Assembly: GCA_023663725.1 (NCBI GenBank)
Contig: JAMPGX010000016.1
Coordinates: 25,673-89,672 of the forward strand
Reading direction: 5' to 3'
Origin: a bacterium
Lineage (GTDB): Bacteria > Bacillota > Clostridia > Lachnospirales > Lachnospiraceae
DNA length: 64,000 nt
Part shown: piece after piece, positions 58,899-64,000 of the stretch
How positions within the stretch are numbered: the stretch's first letter is position 1
How the letters are laid out: every line of letters starts with the position of its first letter
Notes under the pieces: generated by a model
Told to the model about the DNA's origin: nothing
Databases searched by the model: none
Seen by the model: only the letters and a program-made list of their open reading frames with translations
Program-made: the position numbers and the translations under genes

Positions 58899-59564
58899 AT
58901 GCTGTATGTACAGGAAAAAGTAGCCAAACTTGGAGACATATTTCTTGGCGGCCAGGTCAGCAGCGTGGAGATCCAAGAGTCCGCCGCAATCTATGTGGCA
59001 CAGGATGACAAGGGTCAGATTAAGAAGACACAGCCCGTCGGGTATGACAATGCGAAAGTGATTATTGACATCATCCTTGAAGACAGCCCGGAGGAGACAT
59101 CCCTTGAACAGCTGACTAATATGCAGCGGCTTTTTAGGGCTAATGGGCAGACGCAGGCAAAGTTATTAACAATTGTTAATGAGGACTGCGCTGCCCGTGA
59201 TATATTTCAGGTATATTTCAAGAGCCTGTCATCCAAAAAGGTGATATCAGAGAGCAAGAGGATCGTGTCCCTGGAGCTTTGGGCCCCACAAACCGCAAAA
59301 ATCACAGTGGTCAAGCAAAAGACACAGACATCAAAAAGTTCCAGTCAGTCTGCCACATCTGAAAACCAGAAGGCATTACAGGACCAGGCGGCGGAAAGTA
59401 CCAAAGCCAAGGGCAGGTATACGGGGGGTAAAATACAGGCCCGAACAGGCTCCAACAGTATAAAGACGCAGGACAAGAACCCTGCAAAGGACACACGCAA
59501 TACAACGGCAGGGAAGAAAGCCGCTAATAAGGTAGTCAAGCATACGGGGAGGAATACCGCTTGA
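58899..59564 (+). CDS. Baseplate/tail protein after the tape measure (Mu gp43 position)
   Basis: The 221-residue protein has a folded N-terminal part (about 1-145: LGDIFLGGQVSSVEIQESAA, AKVIIDIILEDSPEE) and a C-terminal tail of about 75 residues rich in Lys, Ser, Thr, Gln and Asn that is probably disordered. Mu gpN lies at this position. I see no LysM motif, so it is not clearly an XkdP-type protein. It overlaps the next start by 4 nt. Confidence 0.72.
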   Translation: MLYVQEKVAKLGDIFLGGQVSSVEIQESAAIYVAQDDKGQIKKTQPVGYDNAKVIIDIILEDSPEETSLEQLTNMQRLFRANGQTQAKLLTIVNEDCAARDIFQVYFKSLSSKKVISESKRIVSLELWAPQTAKITVVKQKTQTSKSSSQSATSENQKALQDQAAESTKAKGRYTGGKIQARTGSNSIKTQDKNPAKDTRNTTAGKKAANKVVKHTGRNTA

Positions 59565-60319
59565 AGTCAAAAAAACTAATTACGCCGGAACTGCGGGTGA
59601 CGATTGGTCGTTACTTAATCACAAGTGGAATAGAGGTTGAGTGCTTTTCCAGCAGGGAATCCCATATGGATTGGTGCAGGGTGGAGCTATCACCAGAACT
59701 TCAGGGCCGTCTCTCCTATGAAGATATGGATGAAGCCCAAGTGGAGCTTGGATATGATGGGGACTACGATATCCTGATAGCCGGGTATGTCAGGCGTGAA
59801 AAGGAAGATTACTGGAAAGAGATCATGATAAAAGATGACTTGATGAAGCTTGAGAGGGTGGAGATTAAGGCAACTTTTATAGACTGCGAACCACAGGATG
59901 TTGTCCGGTATGTGCTGGCCTGCGCAGGCATTGAGGATTATATGTTATCCGGGAATTATTACGGAAAGAGGGACAGGCTGGTCATTGACAGACGAAATGG
60001 AATACAGACATTGGCAGAGATTAACAGCGCATGGGGCATCAGCCTCCCATTTTATTTCCAAAACAGGGTGTTTTATTGGGGTACAGGCCAAGGGCAGGAT
60101 GAAATATATGTGCTTGAGGAGAATGAAACGATTCTTTCCTTGGGTAAATATGGAAGCCTCTGGGAGGCGGAGGCCATCGCCATCCCTTGGATACATCACA
60201 GCCAGCAGGTAGAGATTCGCCACAGCAAGTATGAGGGAACCGTGGAGGTCCAGAAAACCATTATCAGGAGCGATGATACAGGGGCAGTGCATATGTACAT
60301 TTATTTCGAAGGGGGATGA
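59561..60319 (+). CDS. Baseplate hub protein (Mu gp44/gpP-like)
   Basis: This 252-residue protein uses a TTG start at 59561 behind GGGGAGG, overlapping the previous stop. It resembles gp27/gpP-type hub proteins: a beta-rich N-terminus (SHMDWCRVELSPELQGRLSY), the VRYVLACAGIEDY helix and TLAEINSAWGISLPFYF. This part threads DNA and holds the spike. It is likely assembled with the neighbours into the contractile baseplate. Confidence 0.78.
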   Translation: MKSKKLITPELRVTIGRYLITSGIEVECFSSRESHMDWCRVELSPELQGRLSYEDMDEAQVELGYDGDYDILIAGYVRREKEDYWKEIMIKDDLMKLERVEIKATFIDCEPQDVVRYVLACAGIEDYMLSGNYYGKRDRLVIDRRNGIQTLAEINSAWGISLPFYFQNRVFYWGTGQGQDEIYVLEENETILSLGKYGSLWEAEAIAIPWIHHSQQVEIRHSKYEGTVEVQKTIIRSDDTGAVHMYIYFEGG

Positions 60320-60323
60320 TAAG

Positions 60324-60617
60324 ATGTCTGACATGATGAAGCAGTTTGTAACTCAGGAACTGGCAGAGCAGATCAGAAAAAAATACCCGCATATGCAGTA
60401 TCCATCAATCCTTTATGCGAAGGTAATGCATGTAAAGCCCGCAGAAGGACAGTATGAAGTGGTACTCAAAATACTTGACAAAAACGGGCAGCCGGACAAT
60501 CGCTTTCCTGAGATCCCTAGGGTGGCCACGGACATGGCAGTTGACAAAAATGACATAGTCGTTGTGGCGCTGCTGTATGGGGAAATGATCCCGTACATCA
60601 TAGGGAGGGCATTCTGA
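60324..60617 (+). CDS. Small baseplate protein (Mu gp45 position)
   Basis: The 97-residue protein (YPSILYAKVMHVKPAEGQYE, VATDMAVDKNDIVVVALLYG) looks like a small OB-type beta domain. It fits a reduced spike or DUF2577-like baseplate protein. Mu gp45 (the spike) is larger, so this assignment rests mainly on position. ATG 60324 follows GGGGGATGATAAG. Confidence 0.68.
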   Translation: MSDMMKQFVTQELAEQIRKKYPHMQYPSILYAKVMHVKPAEGQYEVVLKILDKNGQPDNRFPEIPRVATDMAVDKNDIVVVALLYGEMIPYIIGRAF

Positions 60618-61042
60618 TGCAGATAATAGGCGAAAATGAGGTTGACATCTTGCTGGATGAGGATGGTCAGCCTGTGGCGGATGGAAACGGGGATCTGGCC
60701 CTTGTGACAGGAGATGAGTGCTGGCTCCAGGATATTAAGAATGAAGCATTGACCCAGGCTGGCGAACTTTTCTATGAAGATGAGGCTGGGAATGATAGTT
60801 ATGGATGGGGCCTCCTTGATTTTCTCCAGACAGAGGGAGATGAATTCCTGTTGCGGGAAATACAACAGCGTATCCGGGCTAAGATGGTGAAGAGGGACTA
60901 TATTGACGCGGCAAGCATACATACGGAAATATCCATTGATGGCCGCCTCTGCCACATCAAGGTTTCCTTTAAAAGGGTTGATAAAGATCAGGAGTATAAT
61001 ATTGGTATAGAGACCGATGGGGTGGAGGTGGTTGTGAAATGA
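60617..61042 (+). CDS. Baseplate wedge protein (gp25/Mu gp46-like)
   Basis: The 141-residue protein matches the lysozyme-like gp25 wedge family: DGNGDLALVTGDECWLQDIK, NEALTQAGELFYEDEAGNDS, YGWGLLDFL. It starts on the last base of the previous stop and overlaps the gpJ-like gene by 4 nt, so these genes are translationally coupled. Confidence 0.88.
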   Translation: MQIIGENEVDILLDEDGQPVADGNGDLALVTGDECWLQDIKNEALTQAGELFYEDEAGNDSYGWGLLDFLQTEGDEFLLREIQQRIRAKMVKRDYIDAASIHTEISIDGRLCHIKVSFKRVDKDQEYNIGIETDGVEVVVK

Positions 61043-62181
61043 TTGATGAAAGCATCATGGAGAAAGTCATACCGATTCCGGATGTGACAGAGGAGATGGA
61101 AAGGGTACAGGAGGAGTTGCAGGCGGCAGGGTTTCCCATCACGAGCCTGAAAAAGGGAGGTGTGTTTTACCATATAATCAGAATGCTTGTAACTTTGTAC
61201 CTAGATCTTAAAAAACTTGCCCGGACCATCTTAAACAGCTGCTTTATAAAGCACGCGGAGGGAGACTGGCTGAAGATCAAGGCAGCGGATTATTCAAAGT
61301 ACCAAAAGGAGGCAAAGAAGGCCAGGGGATACATCACCATTTACAGAAGCAAGTATGATAATGCCCTCCTGATCACAAAGGGACACTGCTTTAAGACAGA
61401 GCCGGACGTCGGAGGGAAAGAACTTAAATTCTATTGTGTAGAAAATACTGTTATAGCAGAAGGGAAAGCAGTTGGGAAAGTGTTGGTGGAGGCAGATGAG
61501 GCGGGGACATCCTATAATCTGCTGCCTGGCAAAATCACTATCTCCATGATACACCTTGAAGGGGTCGAAAGCGTAACAAATGAGGAGAAGTGGCTTTTTG
61601 AAGAGGGGGCGGAGGCGGAAAGCCTTGAGGAATTGCGGGACCGATGCATGAGCAGCTTTTCGGAGCTTGCAACAAGGACAATAGCGGAGAAGCTCCGAAA
61701 CGAGGCAAGGAGCGTGCCCGGTGTGCTGAATGTCCGCATAGACGCACAGCATCCAAGAGGACAGGGCACTGTGGATGTAATTGTCACAGGGACGGCGGGC
61801 GAGGCATCTCAGGAACTGATCAGGAAAGTCAGCAAGGCGATTGAACCTTTGAAAGGCAACTATGAGGATTACCTTGTAAGATCCAGCGAGGTAGTAAGGC
61901 AAGACTTTGAACTTATAATTTATATTGCTGAGGACGTTACTGTAGATGGAATAAAAGAGCAGGCCCAGAGACTTATTAATGAGCTAATGGGGCTGACACG
62001 GGATGAACTGAATGTTTTATACCGAGACAGCATTATCCAGATATTAAGTACAAATATTGATAAGTATAAAAAGACGGACATCCTGCAGCCTGCAAGGGAT
62101 ATCATCCTTGACGAGGATAGGATCATCATGGCCGGGAATGTGAACATTACTGTAAAAAATGTGACTTCCCTTACAAAATGA
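61039..62181 (+). CDS. Baseplate J-like protein (Mu gp47-like)
   Basis: The 380-residue baseplate wedge protein has the J-family pattern: a helical N-terminus with SCFIKHAEGDWLKIKAADYS, a beta domain with VEADEAGTSYNLLPG, and the EELRDRCMSSFSELATRTIA, VPGVLNVRIDAQHPRGQGTV region. The C-terminal half continues IAEDVTVDGIKEQAQRLINE. Its position matches Mu gp47. Confidence 0.92.
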   Translation: MIDESIMEKVIPIPDVTEEMERVQEELQAAGFPITSLKKGGVFYHIIRMLVTLYLDLKKLARTILNSCFIKHAEGDWLKIKAADYSKYQKEAKKARGYITIYRSKYDNALLITKGHCFKTEPDVGGKELKFYCVENTVIAEGKAVGKVLVEADEAGTSYNLLPGKITISMIHLEGVESVTNEEKWLFEEGAEAESLEELRDRCMSSFSELATRTIAEKLRNEARSVPGVLNVRIDAQHPRGQGTVDVIVTGTAGEASQELIRKVSKAIEPLKGNYEDYLVRSSEVVRQDFELIIYIAEDVTVDGIKEQAQRLINELMGLTRDELNVLYRDSIIQILSTNIDKYKKTDILQPARDIILDEDRIIMAGNVNITVKNVTSLTK

Positions 62182-62197
62182 AAGGAAATATTGATCT

Positions 62198-63004
62198 ATG
62201 TTTGATTCGTTTAAGGAATATATGTGGTATCTCTTTACTGCCCCTTACAAGAAGGTAAAGAAGACCATAAATAATTGGTATATTCTATGCCAGGTGTTTG
62301 GAAAGCGGTTTGATGAGGCCAAGGAAGATATCCTGCGGGCAAGGGATGAAGGAATGGTAGCCACCTGCTGCCATGGCATGCTCCAGATACACGGGGCAGA
62401 CCGACGGCTTGTCCGGTATAAAGGAGAGGATCTGGAGAATTACCGATCAAGAATTGCCATGTATGAAGAAATATGCAGACTCGGCGGCACAAATGAAGGG
62501 GTTTTGCTTGCGGTGAAGACTCTTGGATTTATTTCACCGGTGATTGTACGGGCAAATGAACTAAAGGGTGTTGCTCGGCTTTATGGAAACTGGCTCCTTG
62601 ACGGAAACCAGACATTGGGGGCTGATACCAATGAGAGTAGATGGGCAGAGTTTTATGTAATTATTGATATGGATGCGGACGGGGAACTCCCGATCAGCTT
62701 TGACATCTTACAAAAAACTGTTAGGATGTGGAAAGAAGTAGGGGCGAAAGATAATTATTTCTTTACTTTTCATACAACATGTCCAGTCTGTGAGATGAAA
62801 AATGACTGCAGGGCAATCTTGACGGCGCATAGCGCAATCCTGCATCTGGGACAAAACAGGGCAGTACTTCCAATGTGCGCGGAAACATCAGCTGACACGA
62901 GCCTTACAGTGGAAACCAAGAACAACCTTTTTTACTTGGACGGTGAATATATGCTTGATGGTTCAAAACCCCTTAATACTTATGAGATGACAGAGGAGGC
63001 ATAA
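62198..63004 (+). CDS. Tail protein I-like (Mu gp48 position)
   Basis: The 268-residue protein lies after the J-like gene, where gpI/gp48 proteins link the baseplate to the fibres. Features include WYILCQVFGKRFDEAKEDIL, YRSRIAMYEEICRLGGTNEG, and a later domain with Cys pairs (CPVCEMKNDC). The family match is by position and by the N-terminal half. Confidence 0.72.
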   Translation: MFDSFKEYMWYLFTAPYKKVKKTINNWYILCQVFGKRFDEAKEDILRARDEGMVATCCHGMLQIHGADRRLVRYKGEDLENYRSRIAMYEEICRLGGTNEGVLLAVKTLGFISPVIVRANELKGVARLYGNWLLDGNQTLGADTNESRWAEFYVIIDMDADGELPISFDILQKTVRMWKEVGAKDNYFFTFHTTCPVCEMKNDCRAILTAHSAILHLGQNRAVLPMCAETSADTSLTVETKNNLFYLDGEYMLDGSKPLNTYEMTEEA

Positions 63005-63005
63005 C

Positions 63006-63383
63006 ATGAACAGTATTATTACATTGACTGCAAAAAGGAAGATGGTGAGGGCGAGAAAGGGAGAGATCGCTTTGCCGGTAATTGCCGGGATCGCCATAGG
63101 AGACGGAGCCATAGATGCAGATGGCAACCTGATCCCTCCATCTGAAGGAGAGCCCTTCTTAAAAAACGAACTGCTGCGGAGGGAATATTCTCGATGTGAG
63201 GAAATATCTGATACATGTTTACGATATCGAATGGAACTTGCGGCAGACGAGCTGGCAGGAAAAAAGATTAATGAGGCGGCCCTATATGATGCAGAAGGCG
63301 ACCTGCTTGCAATCAGGGTGTTCTCTGAAAAGCCGAAAGATGCGGATATGGAAATGGCGTTTGAATATGAGGATAGATTTTAA
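63006..63383 (+). CDS. Tail collar/fibre-associated protein (DUF3751-like)
   Basis: The 125-residue protein has the N-terminal tail fibre type pattern ITLTAKRKMVRARKGEIALP, VIAGIAIGDGAIDADGN seen in DUF3751 tail-collar proteins. It is followed by the main fibre gene. It starts 2 nt after the previous stop. Confidence 0.75.
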   Translation: MNSIITLTAKRKMVRARKGEIALPVIAGIAIGDGAIDADGNLIPPSEGEPFLKNELLRREYSRCEEISDTCLRYRMELAADELAGKKINEAALYDAEGDLLAIRVFSEKPKDADMEMAFEYEDRF

Positions 63384-63407
63384 TTCCAAGATGAGGAGGA
63401 ACGAATT

Positions 63408-64000
63408 ATGGCAAATTTTGAAATAGCATCAAATCCTGAATACACGGAACAGATAAGGAAGTTTGAAACGAAAGATCCTGCTCATGCGGATTTGTTCAAT
63501 GCTGTAATAGGGGCCCTATTAAACAATGATGTTTTCTTAAAGATGGCGATTGATGCCGCATTCCAGCAGGGCACAGGGTACACAGACCAGCAGATTGCAA
63601 ATCTGATTAATGGAGCTCCTGAAACCCTGAATACACTGGGAGAAATTGCCGAGGCCATGAAGAATAACAGTGATGTGGTAGATGCCCTAAACGCAGCTAT
63701 AGGGACCAAGGCAAGCCAGGCAGAGGTTGATGGACATATCAACAATAACACAATCCACATAAAAGCATCAGAGCGGCAGAACTGGAACGAAAAACAGACA
63801 AAGACAGGGGATATCCAGAATAATATAGTTACTTTTGAGAGTGGTGATGAAATCGAACCAACAGGACAGGCGGCGGTGGCACTAGTTACAACAAAAGAAA
63901 AAGTGAGTAGCCTGATGCGAAAATTGTCACTCACTGTTAAAAATGTGCGCTATCTCTTTAAACTGATAGGTAATACACAGTTATCCGTTGGGGATGGCAC
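63408..64000 (+). CDS. Tail fibre protein, partial (runs off the window)
   Basis: ATG 63408 follows AGGAGG, and the frame stays open to the window end, at least 197 residues. It contains the fibre-type repeat INGAPETLNTLGEIAEAMKN followed by ALNAAIGTKASQAEVDGHIN, common in phage tail fibres. Host-range determinants would be beyond the window edge. Confidence 0.85.
   Translation, partial: MANFEIASNPEYTEQIRKFETKDPAHADLFNAVIGALLNNDVFLKMAIDAAFQQGTGYTDQQIANLINGAPETLNTLGEIAEAMKNNSDVVDALNAAIGTKASQAEVDGHINNNTIHIKASERQNWNEKQTKTGDIQNNIVTFESGDEIEPTGQAAVALVTTKEKVSSLMRKLSLTVKNVRYLFKLIGNTQLSVGDG

Larger units (their letters stand above)
32826..64000 (+). mobile_element. Mu-like transposable prophage, left 31 kb
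   Basis: The gene order follows phage Mu: leftward repressor, early genes, DDE transposase A, ATPase B, GemA, lysis, Mor, then gp25 to gp48 homologues and tail fibres. The host flank is the ABC exporter operon. The left end is placed at about 32826 because TAACGC-type repeats begin there and a TG dinucleotide heads them, but it could be anywhere from about 32690. The right end lies beyond the window. All structural genes visible are intact, so the prophage may be functional. Confidence 0.9.

Noticed and set aside
58899-59564. LysM peptidoglycan-binding protein after the tape measure
   Set aside because: No LysM motif is visible. The C-terminus is a low-complexity basic tail.
1-64000. tRNA and rRNA genes
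   Set aside because: I saw no sequence with the tRNA TPsiC/anticodon pattern or rRNA similarity. The 16S-like GGAGATCACCTCCTT at 34004-34018 is only a Shine-Dalgarno on the minus strand.

Overview
The window reads as part of a motile Gram-positive Clostridia chromosome, most likely Lachnospiraceae. The signs are a Firmicutes-type housekeeping block (birA-coaX-dusB, greA), a class I lysyl-tRNA synthetase, a flgM-flgN-flgK-flgK-flgL-fliW-csrA / flaG-fliD-fliS flagellar block with sigma-D promoters, strong AGGAGG ribosome binding sites throughout, and a resident Mu-like transposable prophage. Nearly everything is on the + strand.

Region 1 (1-9.6 kb) holds housekeeping genes: the C-terminal part of birA, a small conserved hypothetical gene, coaX, dusB, an unrecognised 289-residue gene, greA, lysK, a DUF342/FapA-like polymer-organising protein with unusual N-terminal repeats, and a REC-HD-GYP c-di-GMP phosphodiesterase.

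Region 2 (9.7-20.4 kb) contains two late flagellar operons, each with a recognisable sigma-D promoter and an intrinsic terminator. The first is flgM-flgN-flgK1-flgK2-flgL-fliW-csrA. The second is flaG-fliD-fliS-fliT-like. They encode the hook-filament junction, the cap, three export chaperones, the anti-sigma factor and the FliW/CsrA switch.

Region 3 (20.4-25.6 kb) begins, convergent to the flagellar block, with the most striking gene in the window. It joins an XRE helix-turn-helix to a soluble domain that aligns with the C-terminal cytoplasmic domain of FlhA, the export-gate domain that docks flagellar chaperones. I infer a transcription factor that reads chaperone or export status. A membrane-anchored GH25 muramidase lies divergent to it. 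Then come a Nudix hydrolase and a merR-ybjQ-yhfC operon behind a textbook 19-bp-spacer MerR promoter.

Region 4 (25.5-32.7 kb) is a tandem duplication of about 1.96 kb. Each copy encodes a small secreted Cys/His-rich protein followed, after a conserved terminator hairpin, by a solute-binding lipoprotein. Next is a roughly 300-nt structured RNA or leader with a 12-codon ORF and a terminator, and then a three-gene ABC-2 exporter.

Region 5 (about 32.8 kb to the window end) is the left 31 kb of a Mu-like transposable prophage. In order it has end repeats, a leftward XRE repressor with operators, early genes, the MuA-type transposase and MuB-type ATPase, GemA, an endolysin, a Mor-family activator, a holin, and then head and tail genes nearly collinear with Mu gp25-gp48. 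It also has a nested protease/scaffold pair and a -1 frameshifted tail chaperone. The tail fibre gene runs off the end, so the right end of the prophage lies outside the window.
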